Part shown: positions 15,142-22,099 of the stretch, in pieces
Position numbering within the stretch: the first letter of the stretch is position 1
How the letters are laid out: every line of letters begins with the position of its first letter
Assembly: GCA_025997655.1 (NCBI GenBank)
Contig: BNUW01000011.1
Coordinates: 1 to 29,228 of the forward strand
DNA: 29,228 nt
Origin: Spirochaetia bacterium
GTDB taxonomy: Bacteria > Spirochaetota > Spirochaetia > Treponematales > Breznakiellaceae
Reading direction: 5' to 3'
Made by a program: the position numbers and the translations under genes
The notes under the pieces: model-generated
Database searches by the model: none
The model's input: the letters and a program-made list of their open reading frames with translations, nothing else
Told to the model about the DNA's origin: nothing

Positions 15142-16887
15142 ATGAACGTTAACGGACAGCACTACCGGACTATTTGGCTCAAGGAAACTGACAACAGGGT
15201 TGTGCAGATTATCAATCAGTTAACCCTGCCGCATAGTTTTGAGGTCCTTGATTTACGGACCCTTGAGGATATCCGCCGGGCCATAAAAGATATGTATGTG
15301 CGGGGGGCGGGCCTTATCGGCGCAACGGCGGCCTACGGCATGTACCTTGCCGTCCTTGAGGCAGGTGAGGGGTTCCAGGCGGACCTCCTCCGCTCCGCAG
15401 CAATACTGAAGGACACCCGGCCCACCGCGAGTAACCTGGCATGGGCAGTGGATAATATGCTGGCAAAGCTGGGGGCGGCCAAAAAGACGCCTGACACCAT
15501 AGAAGCCGCCCGCCTCGCCGCACAGGCAATCGCCGATGATGACGCGGATTATTGCCGGCGTATCGGCCTGCACGGGGCGGAGATTATTAAAGCTATTGCC
15601 GCGAAGAAAAACGGCGAGCCGGTCAACATTCTTACCCACTGCAACGCCGGCTGGCTTGCCTTTGTGGATTACGGCACGGCACTGTCCCCGGTGTACGCCG
15701 CCTTTGACTCAGGCATTAAGGTCCATGTCTGGGTTGACGAGACCCGTCCCCGTAACCAGGGGGCGAGTCTTACCGCCTGGGAACTCGGGCAGCACGGGGT
15801 GCCCCACGACCTAATCCCCGACAACGCCGGGGGCCACCTGATGCAGCACGGCATGGTAGATATGGTGATCACCGGCGCCGACCGGGTAACCCGCTGCGGC
15901 GATGCGGCAAACAAAATCGGCACCTACCTCAAGGCCGTGGCGGCAAAGGAAAACTGGGTGCCCTTTTACGTGGCCCTGCCCTCATCAACCTTCGATTTTG
16001 CCATGCGGGACGGCTTGGCGGAGATCCCCATTGAAGAACGGGACGCAGCGGAAGTGCGCTTCATAAGCGGCAAGACATCAAACGGCGCGATAGAAACCGT
16101 GCAGATCTGCCCCGACAGCACCCCTGCACGGAACTGGGGCTTTGACGTTACCCCGGGGCGGTATATCAGGGGCCTCATAAGCGAGCGGGGAATCTGCGCC
16201 GCCTCGGAGCAGGGGATAACCGGCCTGTACCCGGAGCATGCAGCGCAGTCTCCCGTACAACAGGCGGAGGCTGCCGAGGGCTATGTAAAGTATACCGCAG
16301 AGCATACCCCGGGCCCGGCAATGAAACACCCCTTGATACGAACCCTCACCCGCATCCGGATACAGCTTTACGATTTAGGCTTAATCGGGGCGCTTCCCAA
16401 CGGAGTAGGGTTCGGCAACCTCAGTATCCGCCTCCGGGGGAACCAGTTCCTGATAAGCGGCACCGCTACCGGGTCCAAGCGGGAACTGACCCCGGATGAT
16501 TATTGCAAGGTGTGTTCCTGCGACATCAACGGGAACCGGGTGGAGTCCACCGGCCCCATCCAGGCATCGTCGGAGTCCATGAGCCACAGCGCAATTTACC
16601 GCACCTGCCTGGACGCCTTCTCGGTGATCCACATCCACAGTAAAGCTATTTTTGAAGGGATGCTGCGAGATAATTGTTTGTCCACCCCAAAGACTGCGGC
16701 CTACGGGACGCCGGAGATGGCCCGTGCGATTATCGCTGCGGTGGAGCAGGTGGGTAATACCTACGAGACAGCTCACGGGAGTATCGTACTTGCCGGGCAT
16801 GATGAGGGGGTCATTTCCTGGGGCGTTTCAATAGACGAAGCGCTGGCGCAGGTATTGGAACTGTATAATAAATATGGCAATCACTAA
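15142..16887 (+). CDS. mtnA: Fused methylthioribose-1-phosphate isomerase and class II aldolase
   Basis: A 581-residue two-domain cytoplasmic enzyme. Residues 1 to about 365 are MtnA, which converts methylthioribose 1-phosphate to methylthioribulose 1-phosphate: R-G-A-G-L-I-G near 54-60, T-H-C-N-A-G with catalytic Cys167, and I-T-G-A-D-R-V with Asp247. After a linker of some 30 residues, residues about 397-581 are a class II aldolase/adducin domain: G-F-G-N-L-S-I-R, catalytic-type Glu478 in A-S-S-E-S, zinc-ligand pair His497/His499 in H-I-H-S, and a third His553. That domain may be an aldolase giving DHAP, or the MtnB dehydratase. mtnP follows 19 bases later. Confidence 0.88.
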   Translation: MNVNGQHYRTIWLKETDNRVVQIINQLTLPHSFEVLDLRTLEDIRRAIKDMYVRGAGLIGATAAYGMYLAVLEAGEGFQADLLRSAAILKDTRPTASNLAWAVDNMLAKLGAAKKTPDTIEAARLAAQAIADDDADYCRRIGLHGAEIIKAIAAKKNGEPVNILTHCNAGWLAFVDYGTALSPVYAAFDSGIKVHVWVDETRPRNQGASLTAWELGQHGVPHDLIPDNAGGHLMQHGMVDMVITGADRVTRCGDAANKIGTYLKAVAAKENWVPFYVALPSSTFDFAMRDGLAEIPIEERDAAEVRFISGKTSNGAIETVQICPDSTPARNWGFDVTPGRYIRGLISERGICAASEQGITGLYPEHAAQSPVQQAEAAEGYVKYTAEHTPGPAMKHPLIRTLTRIRIQLYDLGLIGALPNGVGFGNLSIRLRGNQFLISGTATGSKRELTPDDYCKVCSCDINGNRVESTGPIQASSESMSHSAIYRTCLDAFSVIHIHSKAIFEGMLRDNCLSTPKTAAYGTPEMARAIIAAVEQVGNTYETAHGSIVLAGHDEGVISWGVSIDEALAQVLELYNKYGNH

Positions 16888-16906
16888 TCCTTAAGGAGGG
16901 ATGGGC

Positions 16907-17653
16907 ATGGCGGTAATCGGTATCATCGGCGGGAGCGGTCTGGACAATCCCGATATCTTTTCTAATCCCCGGGACGTTGATGTCACCACGGCCTATGGGA
17001 AGCCGTCGTCTCCCCTCAAGTACGGGAACATCGGCGGCGTCGAGGTGGTTCTGCTGGGGCGTCACGGGCGGGAACACACCATTCCCCCCACCCAGGTAAA
17101 CTACCGGGCGAATATCGCGGCTCTTAAGGCGGCTGGGTGCACCCACATTCTGGCTACCACCGCCGTAGGATCGCTGCGGGAGGAGATTCGCCGGGGAGAC
17201 TTGGTGGTCATCGATCAATTTATCGACTTTACCAAACAGCGGAAGATGACCTACCACGAAACCTTTACGCCCCACAACCCGGTGCATTGCGCCATGGCGG
17301 CCCCCTACGACAGCCGCCTGCGGCAAATCTTAATTGCCGAATGTAAGCGCCTACAGTATCCCTGCCATGAAAAGGGCACGGTGGTCACCATTGAGGGCCC
17401 CCGGTTCTCCACCCGCGCCGAATCCCGCATGTTCCGCGCCTGGGGGGCGGACATCATCAACATGTCGATTGCCACCGAAACGGTTCTGGCTAACGAAAGC
17501 GGCATCCCCTACGCGGCGGTTGCCATGAGCACCGACTACGATTCCTGGAAAACCGACGAGGAGCCCGTCACATGGGAGGCCATAAGCAAGGTCTTTGCCG
17601 AAAACGCCGCCCGGGTAACAACCCTGCTGACCAGGGTGATACCGCTGATATAG
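16907..17653 (+). CDS. mtnP: S-methyl-5'-thioadenosine phosphorylase
   Basis: A 248-residue phosphorylase that splits methylthioadenosine into adenine and methylthioribose 1-phosphate, the substrate of the upstream fused enzyme. Visible motifs are I-G-I-I-G-G-S-G-L near the N-terminus, G-R-H-G-R-E-H, T-T-A-V-G-S-L-R-E-E, I-E-G-P-R-F-S-T-R and M-S-T-D-Y-D-S-W, whose aspartates favour 6-aminopurines over inosine or guanosine. The second ATG (16907) is used because GGAGG lies seven bases before it; the ATG at 16901 is too close. It ends the argG-mtnA-mtnP unit. The 3' side is followed within ten bases by the target duplication of a MITE. Confidence 0.92.
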   Translation: MAVIGIIGGSGLDNPDIFSNPRDVDVTTAYGKPSSPLKYGNIGGVEVVLLGRHGREHTIPPTQVNYRANIAALKAAGCTHILATTAVGSLREEIRRGDLVVIDQFIDFTKQRKMTYHETFTPHNPVHCAMAAPYDSRLRQILIAECKRLQYPCHEKGTVVTIEGPRFSTRAESRMFRAWGADIINMSIATETVLANESGIPYAAVAMSTDYDSWKTDEEPVTWEAISKVFAENAARVTTLLTRVIPLI

Positions 17654-17672
17654 CCGACGTGTTTTATTGGCG

Positions 17673-17866
17673 CAGGGCCAGCGCATACTTGCTAAGTAAT
17701 ATCCATCGAATAGATAAAGAATGAAAAGAGTCCACGGATTACACGGATATACACGGATAGGAAATACAATTTCTTATTTTATCCGTGTTAATCCGTGTAA
17801 TCCGTGGATTAAATTCTTGTTTCATGGAAAACCCGAAGTTCAGCCTATAAGTATGCGCTGGCCCTG
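17673..17866. mobile_element. MITE-like element with 18-bp inverted repeats
   Basis: Perfect 18-bp terminal inverted repeats CAGGGCCAGCGCATACTT (17673-17690) and its complement (17849-17866) bound a 194-bp non-coding element. The 10-bp sequence TTTATTGGCG abuts both ends (17663-17672 and 17867-17876) as a perfect target duplication. There is no coding capacity, so it would need a transposase supplied in trans. A 10-bp duplication is compatible with IS4-type transposases, but no partner is seen in the window. Confidence 0.85.
17731..17808. repeat. Palindrome nested in the MITE (CCACGGATTACACGG type)
   Basis: Perfect 18-bp arms TCCACGGATTACACGGAT (17731-17748) and its complement (17791-17808), with a nested 8-bp pair ACACGGAT (17751-17758)/ATCCGTGT (17781-17788). 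It sits centrally within the MITE-like element and resembles, in layout, the palindrome at 13669-13740. Confidence 0.85.
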
Positions 17867-17885
17867 TTTATTGGCGTTTTAGTAG

Positions 17886-17914
17886 TTGACCCCCGGCAAA
17901 ACCTCCCGTACAAT
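17886..17914 (+). promoter_or_regulatory. ychF promoter giving a leaderless transcript
   Basis: TTGACC (17886-17891) and TACAAT (17909-17914) with a 17-base spacer. The expected transcript start falls at about 17921, the A of the ychF ATG. The -35 begins 10 bases after the MITE target duplication. Confidence 0.7.
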
Positions 17915-17920
17915 AAATGT

Positions 17921-19045
17921 ATGGCACTTAACTGCGGTATCGTCGGGCTGCCCAATGTAGGAAAGTCTACTATATTCTCAGCCCTGAGTTCCGCCCCGGC
18001 GGAAGCGGCGAATTACCCCTTCTGCACGATTAACCCCAACGTGGGGATCGTGGATGTGCCGGACGAGCGGCTTACCACCTTATCCGCCCTGTTTAAACCC
18101 GTCAAAACCATTCCCGCCGCAGTCGAGTTTGTGGACATCGCCGGCCTCGTAAAGGGGGCCTCCAAAGGCGAGGGGCTGGGGAACCAGTTTCTGTCCCATA
18201 TCCGGGAGGTGGGGGTTATTGCCCAGGTGGTCCGCTGTTTTGACGACCCCGATATCGTCCATGTGTCCAATAAGGTGGACCCTGAATCGGACATGGAGAC
18301 CATCAATGTCGAGTTGGCCCTGGCCGACCTGGACACCCTTGCCAAGCGCCGGGAGCGGGCGGAACGGGCCGCGCGGGTGCAGGGAAAGGCGGAACAGAAG
18401 ATCGCCGAAACGGTGCTGGCCGCCCTGGACAAAATCGGTCCCCTGTTGGAATCGGGGAAGCCTGCCCGTCAGGCGGACCTAAGCGATGACGAGCGGGCGG
18501 CGGTGTACGACTGCCACTTCATTTCCGCCAAACCCCAGCTCTATGTCTGTAACGTGAATGAGAGTACCATGCGGGCCGTTTCGGGCGGCGGCAGTAACCC
18601 CTACATTGATACGGTAAAGAAACGGGCCGCTGCGGAGAGCTCTGCGGCGGTGATCATCTGCGGGAAGTTCGAAGCGGAATTGGCGGACATTGATGACCCG
18701 GCGGAAAAACTCGCTTTCCTGGAGGAGTTGGGGCTTAAGGAATCCGGACTGGGCGCATTGGTCCATGCGGCGTACCGGTTGTTGGGGCTTCAAACCTTCT
18801 TTACCGCCGGGGCGGATGAGTGCCGGGCCTGGACCGTTCATGCCGGGGATACCGCGCCCAAGGCTGCGGGGGTTATTCACACGGATTTTGAAAAGGGATT
18901 CATCAAAGCGGAAGTTTACTCCTATGAGGATATTATCAAGTACGGCTCCGAGGCGAAGATCAAGGAAGCCGGGAAGTATCGTATAGAGGGAAAGGAATAC
19001 ATCGTCCGTGATGGGGATGTGATGTTCTTTAAGTTCAATGTTTGA
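17921..19045 (+). CDS. ychF: Redox-regulated ATPase YchF (Obg-related)
   Basis: A 374-residue P-loop protein of the Obg/YchF family, a ribosome-associated ATPase. G1 is GLPNVGKS (residues 9-16), G3 is V-D-I-A-G-L-V-K-G-A-S-K-G-E-G-L-G, and the modified G4 reads C-N-V-N-E, the YchF feature that shifts preference from GTP to ATP. The C-terminal TGS domain includes F-T-A-G-A-D-E-C-R-A-W and ends G-D-V-M-F-F-K-F-N-V. The start is fixed by the conserved N-terminus (C-G-I-V-G-L-P); no Shine-Dalgarno sequence precedes it and the promoter sits immediately upstream. The cyclic-nucleotide-binding gene follows after nine bases. Confidence 0.95.
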   Translation: MALNCGIVGLPNVGKSTIFSALSSAPAEAANYPFCTINPNVGIVDVPDERLTTLSALFKPVKTIPAAVEFVDIAGLVKGASKGEGLGNQFLSHIREVGVIAQVVRCFDDPDIVHVSNKVDPESDMETINVELALADLDTLAKRRERAERAARVQGKAEQKIAETVLAALDKIGPLLESGKPARQADLSDDERAAVYDCHFISAKPQLYVCNVNESTMRAVSGGGSNPYIDTVKKRAAAESSAAVIICGKFEAELADIDDPAEKLAFLEELGLKESGLGALVHAAYRLLGLQTFFTAGADECRAWTVHAGDTAPKAAGVIHTDFEKGFIKAEVYSYEDIIKYGSEAKIKEAGKYRIEGKEYIVRDGDVMFFKFNV

Positions 19046-19054
19046 GGGAACGCT

Positions 19055-19492
19055 ATGGTGAAATCTTCGTCCCTGCAGCACTACTCTTTATTCGGCGGCC
19101 TCCTTGAGGAGCAGATTGACAAAATTATTCCCCTGATGGAACCGGAAACCTATGAAGCCGGGGAAAATATCATTGTTGAGGATGAGCCGAATGATAAGAT
19201 CCGGTTCATCCTGGAAGGCCGGGTGGCGGTGATGAAGAAGGGTATCACCTTTGTTGAATTTAAAGAGGGTGACAGCTTCGGGGAGATGGCGGTCCTTGAT
19301 ATAATGCCCGCATCGGCCACCATAAAGACCCTGGCGCCCACCCGGGTTATGTCCATTTCCAACAAGGCTCTGCATGCTATTTACAAGCTGGATATCGGCA
19401 CCTTTTCCCTTATGATAATGAATCTGGCCCGGGATCTTTCCCGGCGGCTCCGGCATATGGACGAGGAAATTGCCAGCGGGAAGTTTAAGTAG
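19055..19492 (+). CDS. Cyclic-nucleotide-binding domain protein (no HTH)
   Basis: A 145-residue protein made of one CRP-type cNMP-binding domain and a short C-terminal helix; there is no DNA-binding domain. The fold's landmarks are F-G-G-L, Y-E-A-G-E-N-I-I, I-L-E-G-R-V-A-V-M and the phosphate-binding cassette F-G-E-M-A-V-L-D-I-M-P-A-S-A-T. In that cassette the usual Arg (P-R-x-A) is replaced by Ala, so ligand binding may be weak, altered or lost. TGAGGGA before the ATG gives a ribosome binding site, and the nine-base gap indicates cotranscription with ychF. Likely a small regulatory partner protein. Confidence 0.8.
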   Translation: MVKSSSLQHYSLFGGLLEEQIDKIIPLMEPETYEAGENIIVEDEPNDKIRFILEGRVAVMKKGITFVEFKEGDSFGEMAVLDIMPASATIKTLAPTRVMSISNKALHAIYKLDIGTFSLMIMNLARDLSRRLRHMDEEIASGKFK

Positions 19493-19518
19493 GGGGCTCT
19501 GAAAAATTTACGGAGGCC

Positions 19519-19616
19519 AAGCCGCTACTGCGGCGTCAGACCGCAGACTGCAGACCTACGGTCTGAATGGTCCGAACGGTCTGCGCGTAAACTGTATGTT
19601 ATGCGAAATGGCGCTT
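19519..19616. repeat. Left inverted-repeat/attC-like arm of TA island
   Basis: AAGCCGCTACTGCGGCG (19519-19535) and a 23-base block starting GTATGTTATGCG (19594-19616) are the inverse of blocks at 21765-21781 and 21731-21753 (17/17 and 21/23 matches). Between the two left blocks sits a short palindrome (CAGACC-TAC-GGTCTG at 19551-19565, with outer arms 19537-19543/19577-19583). Confidence 0.7.
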
Positions 19617-19648
19617 AAATTTTCTGGAAATAATGAAAATTCGATCAC

Positions 19649-21055
19649 CGTGTTGCGCCACGTTAAAAACGAACCATAGGCCAGCCGATGCGCCACGTTA
19701 AATTCTAACCATGGCCCCGAGCCCCGCGACGCGGGGCAATAGCAGGGACATCATGGGCGGAGTTGAGCAGATGGTCAACAGCCTTTGCCAGGAGATCCCG
19801 TTGTTCGACAATAGGCATTGTATCCCTAAGTTTCAAGGTATCCTGTTTAACCCGTATACCCTCAAGGACATCCTGGAAGGGCTGTTCCAAGAGCCGCTGG
19901 AAGGGCGGTTTAGCGGCATCGTAATGCCGCTTTTTCTTGGCGCCGATACGTTCGCAGCTAATTTGTTTCATGCAGGGGTAATACAGATTAAGGAGCGGGT
20001 CGTAGGCTGAGTAGACGGCCTGGAGGGCAGCGACCCCCTCATCTCCTTCGTAGCGAGCGTAGCCGACGATCTTGCGGACGGTAGCGTAGTTTTTCTGCTC
20101 GACATAGCAGTTGTCGTTTTTGTGGGTAGGACGGCCCCGGGTAAATTCAACGCCATGGGCCTGACACCACTGGTCAACGGGTTCGTTGATGAACTCACTG
20201 CCGGTATCAGAGTGGATACCTTTTAAGCCCATGGGGAGCGAAATACGGGCCATTTCCAGGGCCTGTTTGACCCAGATGGCAGCCTTGTTTCTGAGGGCAA
20301 AATGAACGGTCCAGCCGGTCTTCACATCGGTCATGGTCAAGGTGTAGCAAAACTCACCGGAAGGATTACCGCCGTCATGCTGGACAAGATCGATTTGGAA
20401 AAAGCCCGAGGACCGCTTTGCATAGTCAAACCAGGTAACGATGGGGATAGCCCGATGGAGGAGGCGGACCGGCTTGGTTCCGCTGGTACCGCGGATTTTC
20501 ATCTGTTGCTTTGGTTTCTTGAGGAGCCGGTCGATGGTCCGGGGGCTGATTTTTTTCAGTTTGATGGCAACAAGGTCTGACATGAGGTAGGGTTCCACCT
20601 GCCGTATGATGTCGAGATTTTGCCGCATGAAGGGCGCGAAGAGCTTTCCGCACTGCCAATTGAAACGCTGCCAAAGGAAAAGCAGCATTTTCGCCACTTC
20701 CTCGTCGTAATACGGCGTATAGACACGCTTTTTCCGGCTTTTTTCAACGATTTTGACCTTCACGGTCTCCCCGTCGATGGTGTGGAGTTGGACTTTTCCG
20801 ACTCGGTTCAGCTTGAAAATCGCGTATTTCCGGCTTTTACTGCCTGAAAGTCTGAGATATTCGTCCAAAAGCCGTGCTTTTTCGCCCTTTTTCGCTTTTC
20901 GATACCGCGGGGCGTATTCCGCCGTAATCTTTTTCTTTTCCGCCATTGTAAACCCCATTCTGTTCCCCCGGCATATGCCGGATGTAGTGTGTCCGAATGG
21001 TTAGATTTTTACGTGGCGCATTCGTTTCTCCATGGTTAGTTTTAACGTGGCGCAA
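19649..21055. mobile_element. Complete insertion sequence with doubled end repeats
   Basis: Outer inverted repeats TTGCGCCACGTTAAAA (19653-19668 and 21040-21055) bracket one transposase gene. A second, inner copy of the same motif (TGCGCCACGT, then CTAACCAT) occurs about 35 bp inside each end (19689-19713 and 20996-21020). The direct repeat TTCGATCAC (19640-19648 and 21056-21064) is a 9-bp target duplication; CGTG lies between it and the left repeat. The element is about 1.4 kb and looks intact. Confidence 0.85.
19705..20958 (-). CDS. Transposase, integrase-core (rve) DDE family
   Basis: A 417-residue transposase carried by the insertion sequence. After an N-terminal helix-turn-helix region rich in Lys/Arg (residues 1-80) comes an integrase-core domain with a full catalytic triad: Asp190 in F-F-Q-I-D-L-V, Asp251 in G-I-H-S-D-T-G-S-E-F, and Glu287 in N-C-Y-V-E-Q-K-N. 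The D-to-E gap is 35 residues, a D-D-35-E signature. It is related to IS481/ISNCY-type elements; IS1202-like is possible. The frame is open, so the enzyme may be active. The ATG at 20958 follows GGGGGA; a 14-bp perfect palindrome CCGGCATATGCCGG (20968-20981) just upstream could limit translation. The stop codon lies inside the inner end repeat. Confidence 0.9.
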   Translation of the reverse strand: MGFTMAEKKKITAEYAPRYRKAKKGEKARLLDEYLRLSGSKSRKYAIFKLNRVGKVQLHTIDGETVKVKIVEKSRKKRVYTPYYDEEVAKMLLFLWQRFNWQCGKLFAPFMRQNLDIIRQVEPYLMSDLVAIKLKKISPRTIDRLLKKPKQQMKIRGTSGTKPVRLLHRAIPIVTWFDYAKRSSGFFQIDLVQHDGGNPSGEFCYTLTMTDVKTGWTVHFALRNKAAIWVKQALEMARISLPMGLKGIHSDTGSEFINEPVDQWCQAHGVEFTRGRPTHKNDNCYVEQKNYATVRKIVGYARYEGDEGVAALQAVYSAYDPLLNLYYPCMKQISCERIGAKKKRHYDAAKPPFQRLLEQPFQDVLEGIRVKQDTLKLRDTMPIVEQRDLLAKAVDHLLNSAHDVPAIAPRRGARGHG

Positions 21056-21064
21056 TTCGATCAC

Positions 21065-21093
21065 TTGACAAAATATCAAAACATAGATAATAT
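21065..21093 (+). promoter_or_regulatory. Promoter of the toxin-antitoxin operon
   Basis: TTGACA (21065-21070) and TAATAT (21088-21093) with a 17-base spacer. The -35 starts directly after the target duplication of the insertion sequence, so the IS landed immediately upstream without breaking this promoter but has cut off any upstream operator. Confidence 0.75.
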
Positions 21094-21122
21094 ATAGATG
21101 TAGACTTTTTTGGAGGTTTTTT

Positions 21123-21386
21123 ATGCCGGTTATAAAGAAAAGTGCCGAATTACGGAATAATTATGGTGAAATTTCTGCATTTTGCCATAAATATAGGGAA
21201 CCAATATTTATAACAAAAAATGGTGAAGGGGATCTTGCGGTAATGAGCATTGAAACATATGAAACTTTATCGGGGAAAAATGAATTATATCAATTAATTC
21301 AGGATGGAATAGATGATATAAAAAATGGAGGAACCTTGACGAAGGAAGAAATTATAAAAAACATGGATAATGTATTAGAAAAATAA
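21123..21386 (+). CDS. Type II antitoxin, Phd/YefM family
   Basis: An 87-residue protein with the Phd/YefM N-terminal DNA-binding fold (I-K-K-S-A-E-L-R-N-N-Y-G-E-I, then P-I-F-I-T-K-N-G-E-G-D-L-A-V-M-S-I-E-T-Y-E) and a charged, flexible C-terminal tail for toxin neutralisation. It would repress its own promoter together with the toxin. TGGAGG lies seven bases before the ATG. The gene is very AT-rich compared with the housekeeping genes around it, a sign of transfer. The toxin gene starts two bases after its stop. Confidence 0.9.
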   Translation: MPVIKKSAELRNNYGEISAFCHKYREPIFITKNGEGDLAVMSIETYETLSGKNELYQLIQDGIDDIKNGGTLTKEEIIKNMDNVLEK

Positions 21387-21388
21387 AA

Positions 21389-21718
21389 ATGTATAAATTG
21401 ACATTTTCTTCCAAAATTAATGATGATATTGTCTCAGTAATTGGCTATATAAAAAATACATTGAAAGCACCTATGGCGGCAGAAAACCATGTCTCTGAAT
21501 TAAAAAAGGCATATGAAAAATTAGAAGAAAACCCTTTTATGAGACCATTAGTTCATAATAAGTATTTAGCATCGAAAGGGATTAGATTTATGAATGTAAA
21601 AAATTATATGTTAATATATTATGTTGAAGAAGAAACCAATGAAGTATTTCTATATCGGTTTATGTATAGTCGTCGAGATTGGATAAATATATTAACGAAC
21701 GATTTAGCGGAAGAATAA
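21389..21718 (+). CDS. Type II toxin, RelE/ParE superfamily
   Basis: A 109-residue protein of RelE/ParE size and fold. It has an N-terminal strand (Y-K-L-T-F-S-S-K-I-N-D-D-I), helices to about residue 50, an N-P-F-M-R-P-L segment, then G-I-R-F-M-N-V-K-N-Y-M-L-I-Y-Y-V and E-V-F-L-Y-R-F-M-Y-S-R-R-D-W, the usual sheet ending in R-R-D. It may be an mRNA interferase or a gyrase poison; the sequence alone does not decide. It is AT-rich and paired with the antitoxin directly upstream, with no ribosome binding site of its own beyond the antitoxin's end, so translation is probably coupled. Confidence 0.88.
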   Translation: MYKLTFSSKINDDIVSVIGYIKNTLKAPMAAENHVSELKKAYEKLEENPFMRPLVHNKYLASKGIRFMNVKNYMLIYYVEEETNEVFLYRFMYSRRDWINILTNDLAEE

Positions 21719-21730
21719 AACGATTGTAAA

Positions 21731-21806
21731 AAGCGCCACATCGCATAACATACGCCACACGCTGCGCCGCAGTAGCGGCTTGTCGTATAGCTTTCACGTT
21801 ATATGC
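21731..21806 (+). repeat. Right inverted-repeat/attC-like site of TA island
   Basis: GCATAAC (21743-21749) and GTTATATGC (21798-21806) pair across the site, as do TACG (21751-21754) and CGTA (21784-21787). The centre forms a GCCGC-AGTA-GCGGC hairpin (21767-21780). This is the layout of an integron attC site, and the outer part is also the inverse of the left arm at 19594-19616. Confidence 0.5.
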
Positions 21807-21828
21807 AGTGCGCCCGTACTCCATTATC

Positions 21829-22080
21829 TCACAATGAAGCGGCGATTCGTTCTTGTACCATTTCACCAATAATTTCAGCCGGAGTTTTATTGGTGGCCAT
21901 TGCTTTAGTCATCAAGTAATCCGCCGAAAGATCGTCAATCGTTACCGTACGGGCGGCGGCCTTACGTGCAACATCCTGTTGCTTGGTAAAAAAACCAGTT
22001 CCGTTAGGGCCGGGCTTAGGCGGATTTTTTGTCCACTTTTCATCCAGCCTGTCCGCTTCTTCGTCAGTCATTCGCGCCAT
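21829..22080 (-). CDS. Small hypothetical protein, antitoxin-like
   Basis: An 83-residue soluble protein with an acidic N-terminus (M-T-D-E-E-A-D-R-L-D-E-K-W-T), a Pro/Gly-rich middle (P-P-K-P-G-P-N-G-T-G-F-F), and a C-terminal half (V-T-I-D-D-L-S-A-D-Y-L-M-T-K-A) that looks like a compact helical or ribbon-helix-helix-type segment. Proteins of this kind occur in treponeme accessory regions, and an antitoxin or regulator role is a guess. The ATG at 22080 follows AGAGGA; the longer frame upstream is not protein-like. No toxin partner is visible. It sits next to a gene remnant, within the accessory island. Confidence 0.6.
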   Translation of the reverse strand: MARMTDEEADRLDEKWTKNPPKPGPNGTGFFTKQQDVARKAAARTVTIDDLSADYLMTKAMATNKTPAEIIGEMVQERIAASL

Positions 22081-22099
22081 GTTTATTTCCTCTGCCGTA

